A DNA stretch of 64,000 bases, from contig CM063509.1 in assembly GCA_032207245.1 (NCBI GenBank), positions 100,075,752-100,139,751 on the forward strand, in the 5' to 3' direction. Numbering within the stretch: the stretch's first letter is position 1; each line of letters starts with the position of its first letter. Origin of the DNA: Pardosa pseudoannulata. Taxonomy: Eukaryota; Arthropoda; Arachnida; Araneae; Lycosidae. Shown here in pieces: positions 35,001 to 45,376 of the stretch. The notes beneath the pieces were generated by a model. It made no database searches and had not been told where the DNA came from. It was given only the letters and a program-made list of their open reading frames with translations. Both the position numbers and the translations under genes were made by a program.

Positions 35001-37659
35001 AAATTAAATATAAATTTTTATTTACAAAATTTTTTTGTACAAAACATATGTAGCCAAACCTTGTAATAGAGAACTTACCACAAAACAAAAAATTTAGTTT
35101 GATTGATCCCTTTTTGTTTTTAATGTTAATTTATCATTTTGGGGCAAACTTCTAAACACTCAGAAATTAGATATAATCAGGGCCATTCCTGGCAGGTATA
35201 CAGCAAATGCACTGCACACTGGCAGCAAAATTTTGGAGCACAAAATCTGGACACTATCCTTTAAAGTGATCTACACAAAGAAAAATACGATATCCTTTGA
35301 ATTTTTATTTTGTCCACTATAACAAACTTAATCCAGGAACATATTTTAGTACAAGGTTGGCATGATTTAAATCAGTCGATTTTTTTTTAAAATCATTGAT
35401 TTAAATCCTTATTTTTTTCACTTCTTTTAAAACCTACATTTCAAAGACAGGAGAATTGGAGACAGTAATACCAATAGGTAAATAAGTATAAATAGATAGC
35501 ATGTGCTTTCCAAGAATTTAGGGATTGTTCATCAGAAAGTATATAGTAGGGGTAGCTACAATAACTGATTATGACTGGTGGTTTGGTTTGGAGTGCTACG
35601 GTCTACTTTTTGCAACACGAGGGCTAATGAGACCGGGACCTACAGCTTAAAGCCGATTCCGAACGGCTACGAACATCCATGCCACAGTGGGATTCGAACC
35701 CACGAACTCAGGTACCGATTGGTTAGGCCAGCAACCTAACCAATCGGCCATCGTTCGGCTAATTATGACTGGTGGAATTCATTTTATGTAATGGGAGGTA
35801 AAGAGTATTACAAAACTTGAAATCCAGTTTATCTACCAAACAACAACCGTGGCTTCATCTGCTAGAATGGAAAAACAAGTTTTCTTCTTTTGGTATTGTT
35901 CATTCTAGCCTTCGTAACAAATTAGGAGTGGATAAAGTATTGAAACTAGTGTTTTTATTGAAACAGTTAAATCCATAATTCGTTGCTTAAAAAATATTGA
36001 AATAATTGTGATTTTTTTTCTTTAATAAATAGTTTGTATTAAGAGAATATTTAATTTGTTCTTTAAATTTACATCTTATTTAGTTTGCACTATTCAATTA
36101 CAAAATAATGGAATGTATTTAGTTAAAATTTATATATTTAATTTTAGGTAATCAGTGTGTAGAATATACTAGATAGATAAGATGTTACTTCGTATAAAAA
36201 CTATTTTATGTATATTGCAAAAACAAAAACACAACAATAATTAAAATTAGAATTCAGAAAAATAAAATAAAGTATCTGGTTTAAATCAAATAAACCCGAT
36301 TCTTTTTTTAAAAAAAAATAATGATTTTTTTTTCAACCTTGCTTTAAAGTGATCTATACAAGGACAGATACAATATCCTATGAATTTTTATTTTGTCTAA
36401 TATAGCAAACTTAATCCAGGGACATATTACATCCCTGTATCCATATAAAAAGCAATATATTTTTATTTGTTTAATATATACAGCTGTCTAACAGAAAAAG
36501 TAAACCATCTTATCTACTAATCTTTCCAACATAACCGTTTACCTGGCCCTAGATATTTGCCTTTATGCAATGATCAGGACCTTAGATTAATATATTGGTA
36601 CTATTTTTATAGTAGAAAAAAATTAATCTTATAAACTTACTTTTAATGAATATTATACTTTATTACTACATTTTTGTCAGTAAACAGCCATAATTCATAA
36701 GCTAATGCTCTTCCTTGAGTTGACCCCAACATTGCAGTAAAGTTATGTTATCTGTCTGTATTGCCAGCTATATTAGATTGATATCTTTATCTTTAGATTG
36801 TAATAAAAAAGAAATTAATGCCTTACCAAATAATAAATAGGCAATGTTAAAAGGACTAATAATCACAATAGCTAATGCATTTTTATGTTAAGAAAATTAA
36901 ATTACAGAACTGAAATATATGCGACGAATTTAAGAGATTATTTTAACTCCTAGTAAAATTAAAAATTAGTACTGAATATGTGAGAAATACTTAATCCTGG
37001 CATAAATTGAATAAACCAAGATACAATCAAAATATTGCACATTTTTAATTACTGTTGTCGAGATTCAATATATACGAAATATTTTAAATACCAATATATA
37101 TATGTTGAATAGATCGGAATTTAAAAGTAAAAATACACGTGTTATGAAGAATCAAGTATAAGGATCATTTGAGAATTTAAAAAATTTAATCCAAAGTAAG
37201 TAAAAGGTGAAAGTCTTACTAAATTTGGATATTTTTTAATGTGTCAATCGAATAAATGAAGAAAGTTATTATAGGAAGGGAATTTTTACAGTTTAAGATT
37301 GGACAGTAACAGATTATATAAGTAATAAAGAACGACTTTCCTTAGATTTTACTGGAATATTCAATAACACCGGAAAAACATTAACACAATAAAATTTAGA
37401 TATTTTACTGTAGTATCCAATAACATTGAAACAACACAAGTACATTTAAACTACAATTATTCTTTTTTTATATTTAATACTAGTTAATAATAGCTTTTGG
37501 AAATGGAAGTTAACATACTTCGTTATTGATAGTAGCAGCAAATTTGAATATAACTTCATTATTATCTGTCAATTCACACTTTGGTTTTTTCAAAGCAATG
37601 ACAAGTCCCTCGGCAGGCTCGTCGCATGCTTTCCGTTTCAATCGAATAATTGCCGCCAT
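25995..37659 (-). CDS. SLC7A6OS: SLC7A6OS / Iwr1 homologue, complete (6 exons, 302 aa)
   Basis: Homologue of yeast Iwr1, which binds assembled RNA polymerase II in the cytoplasm and supplies the nuclear localisation signal for import. Minus-strand exons: 37519-37659, 34623-34928, 32661-32791, 30644-30783, 28852-28950, 25995-26086. All have GT/AG borders and consistent phases (909 nt including stop). Landmarks are the N-terminal MAAIIRLKRKACDEPAEGL (basic RLKRK, family start MEAA..VLRVKRKR), the lysine-rich probable coiled coil at about 80-130, the Iwr1 core TCNDVPLIREK followed by DDYVIDIYYVE, then the acidic block with ENNWRNDYPEEN (family signature NNWRNEYPEEE) and an acidic C-terminus ending SSDNENDD. 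The length is close to the human protein (about 309). It is transcribed in the same direction as RAB3GAP2, about 7 kb upstream of it. Confidence 0.96.
27060..27392. mobile_element. hAT MITE (333 bp)
   Basis: Inverted ends CAGGGCTGCCCACC and (complemented) CAGGGCTGTCCAAC, with a perfect 8-bp target duplication ATTTATCA at 27052-27059 and 27393-27400. No transposase. It lies in intron 5 of SLC7A6OS. Confidence 0.92.
28852..28950 (-). CDS. SLC7A6OS: SLC7A6OS exon 5
   Basis: Encodes KGSSDSESYSDEDYDVAAYQ then EEMTNVFRDFDI. It is acidic and serine-rich, corresponding to the C-terminal acidic region after the PEE motif. Acceptor TTACAG, donor GTACGG. Confidence 0.9.
29225..29719 (-). mobile_element. 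hAT (Charlie-like) internal-deletion element B
   Basis: Ends CAGGGATGGGCAAACT and AGTTTGCCCATCCCTG with a perfect 8-bp duplication GTCTAGCT (29217-29224, 29720-29727). It retains the same transposase C-terminal remnant as element A (SEEVSSTLSLKNNNFRSRLT then YEHLASFLKIST). 495 bp, in intron 4 of SLC7A6OS. Both copies chose a TCTAG-centred target. Confidence 0.93.
30644..30783 (-). CDS. SLC7A6OS: SLC7A6OS exon 4
   Basis: Encodes VRRCSLNNEQEIYFGGSDSE then ELYEDDDDSNDENNWRNDYP and EENSDK. The NNWRN.YPEE signature is diagnostic. Confidence 0.96.
31105..31126. repeat. (GA)n microsatellite
   Basis: Ten consecutive GA dinucleotides after a poly-A run. Confidence 0.9.
31150..31429. mobile_element. 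piggyBac-type MITE (280 bp)
   Basis: Flanked by TTAA at 31146-31149 and 31430-31433. The inverted ends are CTCTGGATTGC and CACTAGATTGC, and each end carries the palindrome-rich subterminal motif CAGTCATTTTGACTG. No coding capacity. It lies in intron 3 of SLC7A6OS. Confidence 0.82.
32293..32569 (+). mobile_element. tRNA-derived SINE, family 2 (full length)
   Basis: Flanked by a perfect 12-bp target duplication GTACATAAATTA (32281-32292, 32570-32581). The head has an A-box-like TGGCATTAGGGTAGCAC and a B box GAGGTTCCATTCC at tRNA-like spacing. The body is unrelated to SINE families 1 and 3. It sits in intron 3 of SLC7A6OS, near exon 3. Confidence 0.88.
32661..32791 (-). CDS. SLC7A6OS: SLC7A6OS exon 3
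   Basis: Encodes NEEAESTITCNDVPLIREKV then DDYVIDIYYVEGQIDPTFID and RTV plus 2 nt. It holds the Iwr1 core (C N xx LIRE, DDYVxDIYY). The donor is GTAAGT. A SINE ends 91 bp into the following intron. Confidence 0.96.
33108..34209 (+). mobile_element. pogo-like element carrying only the DNA-binding domain
   Basis: Inverted ends CTGTAATTTCACATGTACAG and (complemented) CTGTAATTTCACACATATAG, flanked by TA. At 33753-34000 the plus strand retains a CENP-B/pogo-type helix-turn-helix region: FKLKGIQKVDKKAIRNWSKQ, then, past a stop, HSWVLEQKNAGRSVSSFKIR. The DDE domain is absent. A retroposon is nested at 33251-33417. Confidence 0.85.
33251..33417 (-). mobile_element. Retroposon nested in the pogo-like element
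   Basis: Longer copy of the 21537 family, with minus-strand tail CCCTAATTCTAATTCTAA. The flanks repeat ACTGGCTGATGAT / ACTGGCCGATGAT (12 of 13 match), a slightly decayed target duplication. It must be younger than the host pogo element. Confidence 0.82.
34623..34928 (-). CDS. SLC7A6OS: SLC7A6OS exon 2
   Basis: 102 codons in phase 0 on both sides, from KESIRDHVQAALSKEKASKV to ENEDIKKQ. Rich in Lys/Glu and probably helical. This is the weakly conserved linker of the family. A Met 18 nt upstream lies in intron and is not the start. Confidence 0.93.
35352..36341. mobile_element. DNA element with CAAGGTTG ends, hosting a SINE
   Basis: Left end CAAGGTTGGCATGATTTAAA, right end (complemented) CAAGGTTGAAAAAAAAATCA, with T-rich ATTTAAAT subterminal sequence. 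An ~88-bp direct repeat flanks it (35259-35346 and 36342-36429). No transposase is recognised. Confidence 0.65.
35582..35761 (-). mobile_element. tRNA-derived SINE, family 1 (complete copy)
   Basis: Perfect 14-bp target duplication ATTATGACTGGTGG (35568-35581, 35762-35775). On the minus strand the head has A box TGGCCGATTGGTTAGG and B box GGTTCGAATCC, followed by the family body ending GTAGCACTCCAAACCAAAC. This is the reference copy for the fragments at 6361, 19620, 44093, 46789 and 47258. Confidence 0.93.
37519..37659 (-). CDS. SLC7A6OS: SLC7A6OS exon 1 (start codon)
   Basis: 47 codons from ATG 37659, in phase 0, starting MAAIIRLKRKACDEPAEGLV and including EVIFKFAATINNE, which matches family NVFHLVATV. 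The GTATGT donor follows. Confidence 0.95.
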
Positions 37660-37900
37660 TTCAAATTCAGAGATTTCTTGTCCAGAAATAAAATTGTATT
37701 GAATAACCTTAAGGATAAATTTACTCTAAATTATTCCAAAATTATTTCTTCAAATATTTTCAGCTTCTAACATAACTGGGTTATAAAACACGCACAAAAT
37801 CGTTACTGAAATCAACAAACTCGCCGTGGTTTGTTGCGTCATGATATGACAAAAATTTGTATGAATTCACTTCATTTTAAAACCGTAGGTGAATTTAGCA
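37660..37900. promoter_or_regulatory. Upstream region of SLC7A6OS
   Basis: This is the 5' flank of exon 1. No TATA box or initiator could be pinned down. A TGCGTCATGATATGAC stretch lies about 180 bp upstream. The promoter assignment is by position only. Confidence 0.25.
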
Positions 37901-38605
37901 ATATCGATATTAATGTCCATATAATATCGATGTGTAAAATTTTGAGTTTAATACAAAATCCTGTCATTCAACCAAATAAAATTTAGTTATTGATTAAAAA
38001 TTATTTGTAATTAAATTTAACAATTTTTCATTTGTCAATATTCAAGAATTTAAAGAAGTTCAAGAATTTACTCTCCTGTTGATTGTTATCTCTATACTGC
38101 TGCCATCTAGCGAATAAAAGAAAAGTTAATAGAAAACTTAAATTTACTGTAAGTTTTTCTTTTTGGTCTATAGAAAGAGAGAGACAGAGCAAATTAGCTT
38201 AAAATTTTAGTTCATAAGGGAAATTTTTGAAGAAATTTAACAATTTGAAATAAAAAATAAATTCAAAATTTCAGGAATAATAGGGTACGAATAATTAATT
38301 ACATAATGAGAAAGATAAGTATTATTTTATTATTATCATTTAATAAAAACAGAAAACTGTTTCGATTTTACTGATTCACAAAGTGCACACGGGTGTCTTT
38401 AAAATCTCTTTAAAATGTTTAAAATATATAGACACTCCTACACAATATATTTCTTAAAGAATTCATGATTAAAGAATAAAAGGTAATACGTTAATGTTTC
38501 GTTTCTATTCACATCTAAGTCAAAATTTCAGAAACAGACGAGATCCCAGTATTTTTAATCCATATAAAAGTAAAGGAAATAAGATAGGGTTAATAAGAAA
38601 ATAAA

Positions 38606-39043
38606 TTATGAAGATTTTTGCATGCATTTCATGTATTTCAGTACTAAAAGTCTAAATGGTCGAACTTTGGAGATACAAATTCGAACATAAAAAAAATGAA
38701 TAAATATATTGAAAGGAAAGTAAGAAAAAGCCATTGCCATATATGAGAGGCCAACAAGTAAAGGAGTGTAAAAAATACAAATTTGGTGATAATAACTGGT
38801 GAAAAGTATAGGAATGTATACTAACATGGCAGGGGTAGACAAGAGGCGGCTCGAGATGGAATTCACAAAATCAGTATAGCAGTAAATATAATATTCTATT
38901 AATTCATTTGTTTTTATGCATTTATGTATATTTCTAAAGTTTTTCTGTTCTGCTGTTAATTTAGGATTAATAAAAATGGACGGCTTGCATACAATGCAGG
39001 CACGGGAATGAAAAACACTTCCAATGCAGCACAGCAAGCCCAA
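38606..39043 (-). CDS. Unidentified 145-codon open frame, membrane-protein-like (possible chemoreceptor fragment)
   Basis: An open frame this long is unusual in such A/T-rich DNA. The product has a charged region (KLTAEQKNFRNIHKCIKTNE) and then two to three hydrophobic segments (MLVYIPILFTSYY, YTPLLVGLSYMAMAFSYFPF). The arrangement faintly recalls arthropod gustatory-receptor exons, but the C-terminal TYxxxxxQF signature is absent and I cannot name a family. It may be a degenerate gene piece or chance. It has no confirmed splice sites and no neighbours with related function. Confidence 0.25.
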   Translation of the reverse strand: MGLLCCIGSVFHSRACIVCKPSIFINPKLTAEQKNFRNIHKCIKTNELIEYYIYCYTDFVNSISSRLLSTPAMLVYIPILFTSYYHQICIFYTPLLVGLSYMAMAFSYFPFNIFIHFFYVRICISKVRPFRLLVLKYMKCMQKSS

Positions 39044-39393
39044 CCCTATTGTTTAGGACTCGATTAGGGGAGGAAAAAATATATAAAGTAGATAGAAAAA
39101 TAAATTCTATCTGTGTGATTTTGACTTTGAATTAGTTTTATAGAATTTTTACTATTGTTACTTACAACACTTTGCTTTTTGTTGCTTCATATATAACCCA
39201 AACTACTAGAATCACGAAGATGCGATGAAAGCAAATTCTTCACATTAGATGTTAAATTTCATTCACTTTTTAAAAAAAGTATTATAAAATTATTTTATTA
39301 CTTTATTTATAAAATATGCTGCTTATCCTAAATTATATATCTCGGAAGCAATATTTCCACACTCTTTTACAGTATATCAGATAGCAAATTTAG

Positions 39394-39615
39394 TTTGCAG
39401 CAGACTTGCAGCAGTATTGCTTTGCAAACCTGCAAACGTGCAGCATGACAAGTCTGCGAGTTTGAAACAAGACTGTAGCTAGTCTAAGACTTTTTGCTTG
39501 CTGCAAGGTTGTCATGACAAGGTTGCCACAGTCTTGCAGCAAAAATAGCATTGCAGAAGAGTGGTTGCTTTATGTTTAGTTTAACTTGAAGGAGTTTTGC
39601 TGCAAGTTTGTCGCG
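39394..39615. repeat. Interspersed repeat built of TTGCAGCA motifs
   Basis: Repeated GCAGCAGACTTGCAGCAG / TCTTGCAGCAAAAATAGC motifs occur in both orientations, ending TGCTGCAAGTTTGTCGCG. Likely a MITE, but borders and target duplication are not certain. Confidence 0.5.
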
Positions 39616-39728
39616 TCAAATTTGTTATGACAAGATATTATCCAGAAAGAATCAAACTTGCGGTAAGTATGCATGCTATCTGGTATTAGATTTTATATGT
39701 AATTTAACTAGCATGTTGAAACCTCAAC

Positions 39729-39754
39729 ATATATATATATATATATATATATAT
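39729..39754. repeat. (AT)n microsatellite
   Basis: Thirteen AT units. Confidence 0.9.
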
Positions 39755-40257
39755 GCAATACATCAAAATTATTACACTTTAGTATGTCTCAAATTCTCCT
39801 TCTCCCATTCTTATTCTTTCAAATCTATTTTCTCAGCCACAAAATATCTTATCGGAGTGTCCGCGACTTAAAATTCTTTCAACTCATTTTCCCAATTGGG
39901 GAAAAACTAAAACTAAACTAAAATGTAAAAACTGAAGAATCTAACTTCAAATCAATCTAATTCCTCCGTTGTAAAACTATTCATGAACTGACATAATTTT
40001 TCCCAAGTTATAAAAACTAGAAAAATATGGCCATTTAAGAAAAATAATAAAGATAGTATTAAAACAAAATTTTTTGCATACCGTAATTGATAGAATCCTG
40101 TATCATTGAACACTGATAAAAAACATTTACTAATTAAAAAAAAAAAACTTGTTGCAATTTTCAAAAAAGGGCGGGGTGCATATGTACCTTTGTACCCACC
40201 CTGGGTATGTCTCTGCACACCAGGGTTTTAATGAATTAATTATTATTAGAATAGTCT

Positions 40258-40549
40258 GAGCCGCGGTAGCTGAGATGGGGAAAGGTAACAATCTCGTAAC
40301 TGAAAGAAGGCGGTTTCAGGGCTTGAGCCCGTCGAAGATCCGCCATGTTCTTATGGCTGACTGGGGCACATAAAATATGTTCATGGTCACAATGTCCTAC
40401 AAGCTTTCAAACGATACCTCGGAGGGTGGCAGGCCAAGCCTGGGGGTCTTCTACTTGGTGCCTGCTTCTAAATGAGGACCCACTTTAAGCAAAGTCGTTC
40501 TTTCACCTAGCGGTGCTTATCATAAAAAACGAAAGGCTCGTCCCTAGCC
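40258..40549 (+). mobile_element. tRNA-derived SINE, family 3
   Basis: The head reads GAGCCGCGGTAGCTGAGATG (A-box region) and a degenerate B box GGGCTTGAGCCC. The body includes GACTGGGGCACATAAAATAT, ACCTCGGAGGGTGGCAGG and GGTCTTCTACTTGGTGCC. Its 3' end abuts the TTAA of the piggyBac-type element at 40554. Related copies occur at 50395, 50690 and 50950. Confidence 0.8.
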
Positions 40550-40553
40550 TTAA

Positions 40554-41712
40554 CTTCTTGCTTGTGAAATATATTTGAGAAAAATTCACAAAAAGTAAAA
40601 AAAAAAATTTCTGTTTAATTTTGTTTTTACTATCATCAAAATGTTAGAAACAGATTATTTTTGAAAAAAAAAATTAAACGAAATAACGACTATTTTCAAT
40701 TTTTTTTCACATATATGGGAAATGTTAATGGATTATAAAAATTTTTGCTCAAATCACAGCAAAATAAATCAAATGACATAATTTTCAAGATAAATATAAT
40801 AGACTAATACAACAATATTATTATCTATATCAACTTCATGAATTCCATGTCCCTCCGATTCCTTTGAATTTTCCGAATCCTTTACCGAGAAATAGCTAGA
40901 AATGGTGTGAAACTGCCGAAATTTTGCGGGAAAGTATCTCTATCTATTCAGAAAATGGTAAATTAAATATTATGCATTGAACGAACCGATTTCGGGCTTC
41001 ACGGAATTAAAATACAGTTTTTATCTCTTTCTCGAACTCATTGTAATGTCACTGGATCCTCGGGTAGTGTGGGTGTCGAAGTTGTAGTGACACGACGAAC
41101 AGCTTATAACAATAACAACTTTTATTCTTGACTAAAATATAAAGCTATTTACAAATTTTTTCGAATGGAAATCACAGGGCTCAGGTGAGCTGGTACGGAC
41201 CTAAAAGTCCCGGTTCGAGGCGAACCTAAAAAACAATCTGCGGTCAGGTGCCCGACAGATATACGGTTGCACTATTTGGACTCCTTGATTCACACAAAAC
41301 TGGTGATTCCAAAAAACTCCAAAAAACCGTTCTCTCCCTTTTTCGTTGTCAATCTTCCTCCGGCGAAAACTCGCTCCTCCTGACGTCACCTTTCCCCTCT
41401 TCACACTGGCTTTTCCTTTCCAAGTCGCTGTCCTGCTAACCTCCGATTGGTTCTTTCGTTAGCGCCTGACAGTCTGTCTTTCCCGCGTCAAATCCGACCT
41501 TCTGATCACCTAGGACATATCAAGGCTTGTAGAACCGAAAATCTTTTGTAATTTAATGTCAAAATTCCAGACCTAATGTCGCCTTGGCCTGGGATTCAAC
41601 AAAACCTCTTTGTGAAGCCAATGGGGTGTAGCAACGTCACATCAGGTCGGACATTCCAAAATGAACTCATTCGCGTTTCCCCGAACTCAGTTCGGACGTC
41701 ATAGGCAAGGGG
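40554..41712 (-). mobile_element. piggyBac-type non-autonomous element (1.16 kb) with a nested insertion
   Basis: TTAA at 40550-40553 and 41713-41716. The ends are CTTCTTGCTTGTGA and (complemented) CCCCTTGCCTATGA. Its interior from 40741 to 41040 is the reverse complement of 60560-60840. A GC-richer ~620-bp insert interrupts it, flanked by GAACTCATT near 41035 and 41661. The insert carries an LTR-like end (minus strand ...GTCGTGTCACTACA near 41083). Confidence 0.75.
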
Positions 41713-44092
41713 TTAATTTGAATAGACTATGGCTCACGTCTTTGGCTTGTCCAAGGGACATATGTAACAACAACAATAGAATAGATTTTCCTAAAAAATA
41801 AGAGACAGTCACTTCTATCATAAAGCTCATTGGCCATAGTGGTTAGCCCCACCCACGGTTGTAAGATTCATGTACGTATTTCACAGACTCCTCACAATGA
41901 TGATCAAAATACAGGGTAGGGAGCAAGTGGAAATAACAGGGGTAAAAAGAGCTTTCGGCAAATTTTGGAAACGGTAGAATTGGAATTTTTTTAATGAAAA
42001 ATGACGAACTGACAACACAAAATAAGCATGTCTCATTAAAATATGTTTTTTCAGATAATTAAAGTTATTCTAAAAATACTGTTATGTACATTTATTTGTT
42101 TTGCTACAACTGATTCAGATGAATGGTTATGTAATACCCGTTTACAACTGTTGTCAAAACTATCTACTTATGTTGATGTTGTTACATATCCTTCTTGCCT
42201 AACATCAACATCAGATTCGCTTACGGCTTCCGTTTTTTCCAAACACCCATTAAAAGATATTTTTCAGATAATTAGAAGAATATTAAAAAATACTGTTATG
42301 TACAGATATTTGACTATATTTGACAGCTCATTTATATTTATATTTGACAACTAACTCAGGTGAATGGTCATATTATGCAAATTTACAACAGTTGTCAAAA
42401 CTCTACTTACGTTGCTGTTATTGCCTAACATCAACATCAGATCAACGTACGGCTTCTGTTTTGTCCAAACACTCATTAAAAGATATTTTTCAGAAAATTA
42501 AAAAGTATTTTTAAAACACTGTTATGTACAGTTATTTGTTTTACTACAGCTGATTCAGATGAATGGTCTATAATATCCGTTTACAACTGTTGTCAAAACT
42601 ATCTACTTATGTTGCTGTTGTTACATATCCCTCTTGCCTAACATCAACATCAGATTAGCGTACGGCTTCTGTTTTTTCTAAACAACCATTAAAAGATATT
42701 CTAAAAATACTGTTATTACAGTTATTTGATTATATTTGACGGCTAATTTATATTTATATTTGACAAATAACTCAAGTAAATAGTCATATAATACTAATTT
42801 ACAACAGTTGTCAAAACTATCTACTTACGTTGCTAATTGCCTAACATCAACAACAGATCAGAGTACGGCTTCTGTTTTGTCCAAACACTCATTAAAAGAT
42901 ATTTTACAATCAATTAAAAAGTATTCAAAAAACACTGTTATGTACAGTTATTTGTTTTACTTCAGCTGATTCAGATGAATGGTCTGTAATATCCGTTTAC
43001 AACTATTGTCAAAACTATCTACTTATGTTGATGTTATTACATATCCCTTTTTCCTAACATCAACATTAGATCTGCGCACGGTTTCTGTTTTTTTCCAAAC
43101 ACACATTAAAAGATATTTTTCAGATAATTAAAAAATATTCTAAAAATACTATTATTACAGTTATTTGATTATATTTGACATATTTGACGACTAATTTATA
43201 TTTATATTTGATAAATAATCAGATGAATGGTCATATAATACAGATTTACCATTGTTGTCAAAACTATCTACTTACGTTGCTGTTATTGCCTAGCATCAAC
43301 ATCAGATCAGCTTACGCCTTCTGTTTTGTCCAAACACTCATTAACCCCTTCCGGTATGATTTAATAATGAAAAACTGTGCATGAAATAACCATTTAATTT
43401 TTATTCAAAAAACTTGTTTCATTTTACAATGAGGAATTTGCACATGTGGGGGATTCGAACAACTTAGTGTTTTTCTGGTAATTTCAGACTCGTAGATTCC
43501 AAAAATGTTCTCAAAAATGTAAAAAACTGGGTCCATCATTTAAAAAATTAATTTTAAAGTTAAGCGAAAATCACGTGACATCAAAAAGCTCCGTGATTGG
43601 TTGTGATGTCATCGTTCATGCAGACCAATATTTTTGTATTGCTTTTAAGCGCGCACTATTTTCCGATTTTGTTTTGCAAGTTCCTGAAATTTTCTAGCTA
43701 TCAAAATTTATTTTTATTTAAACCTGAAGGTTTATTTTATCGATCTAGATAGCTTAGTTATCTCAATTTGTCATAAATGTCTCTTCTACCTGGATTTACC
43801 AATAACAACTCAAAATTGACAGCATGTCTGTTTTCTTTCTTCAAAAACCCAGATTTTATAGGAGCAGAAATAAAATTAAAACAAATGTGTAAAATCATTT
43901 ATTATATTTTTTCCAATTTTACTTAACATGTTTAATACTTTATTCATGCTAAAACACAGCTTTTGTTTGTACAAAAAAGTCAAATATTATACATATTTTC
44001 ATATACATACACATTTGTAGTTGCATTGTTTTTTATAAATAGAGACGGATGTAATATTAAAATAAAAAATAAATTTTTTGTTGACTTTTTAG

Positions 44093-44130
44093 CTTCGTGT
44101 TGCAAAAAGTAGACCGTAGCATTCCAAAAA
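44093..44130 (+). repeat. SINE family 1, 3' fragment inside the piggyBac-like element
   Basis: Reads CTTCGTGTTGCAAAAAGTAG then ACCGTAGCATTCCAAAA, matching the 3' end of the reference SINE. Confidence 0.75.
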
Positions 44131-45190
44131 AACCAACAAAATCAATTCTTAGATATTTTAAATATGATGAAAAGATTTAAAATCTTTAAATGGCTTTACT
44201 TAATTATTTATAAGTTTTTAAATAACAATACAATTTTATTGCCTTTAAATATAATGTCAAATTAAAAAATGTATACAATTTCTCAAATAAATTTAATTTT
44301 TTAAAGTAATATAATTAAAGTATTTTAAAAATATTATACTTTTTTTTCAAATTAGTCACCAATTTAATCGAAAAATATCACTATTACATTTGATACATAA
44401 GAAAGTATGCATCTCTGAAGAAAATATTTATAATACTTGAAAATACATAACTTTAGTTATTTATTAGATAATTATATGCTATTTTATATGTTTTTCGATG
44501 TTATTTGCTTATAAAATATTTATTGTACTTGAACTGTGATAATACTCGAAAATTAGCATTTTAAAGTTAAATAGCATGGTTAATCAAAAATCCTTTTAAG
44601 TATAGATGTTTTTATATACTTAATTGTTCTATAGTAATATTTAAAACAAATGCAAGCATTTATTTACCGAAAAATGGTCTTAAAAATAGATATTTATATG
44701 ATAATTTGAGGTTTAATTTCTCATCCCTTTTCATCTCAGTTGTCCAGATTTTATGTATGTTCTTTTACGCTAAAAATATCTTCTCATTGCTTAGTTATTG
44801 TATTTTTACAGAGTGGCACAATACAATATTTAGAGTATGATTTTTTAATGCCAATATACAAAAAAAATGCATTATATGCGATACTTTACACAAAAAACAA
44901 ATTTAAAAAGTCGCCTTTTAACATGTAAACAGCATAGGCTCGTGTTTACATGAACGATGACGTCACAAATCAGATAAAGTAGCGTTTTACGGTTTGTCCG
45001 CTATAAAACCCATTAGAAATCACTCATTAAATGAAAGAAAAATAGCTACTGTGCTTACTTTTTTGTCTTTATCGTTTATCAAAAAAAACTTGTTTCCTCA
45101 TTCTTGCATATTCTTAATTAAAATCCACTTTTTACATAGTGTTAAATAATATCAGAAACAGTAAAATTAAGAAAATATCAAAGCAAAACA

Positions 45191-45376
45191 TTAATAAGGT
45201 ATACAGATAATAGTCTTCAAGCTAGTGGTACTTTTCAAAACAAAGTGCAAAGGGATTCTTAATTGTTTACACCGCCAAGTAGTCTCACTTTTAATTTGAT
45301 TCTTGTAACACACACGGCATTTCTTAGTAGGTTTTCTTTTATTCTGACTCATTAATTTGGCAATGACTTGTACCAA
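45191..45376 (-). pseudogene. piggyBac transposase C-terminal zinc-ribbon relic
   Basis: The frame contains KPTKKCRVCYKNQIKSETTW then RCKQLRIPLH. This follows the piggyBac C-terminal pattern (CxVC...R.ET...C..C..PLC...CF..YH). The expected final CFEKYH is present in the next frame just downstream, so a frameshift separates them; one expected Cys is Leu. Only about 200 bp lie between this relic and the element's right end, so the catalytic body of the protein (normally about 550 residues) is gone. Confidence 0.8.

Noticed and set aside
41201..41439. Overlapping 63-67-codon frames on both strands
   Set aside because: They fall in a GC-richer LTR-like insert; opposing frames of similar length suggest chance.
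42043..43384. Several 64-103-codon frames
   Set aside because: Each is a translation of the ~215-bp satellite, so openness is inherited from the repeat.
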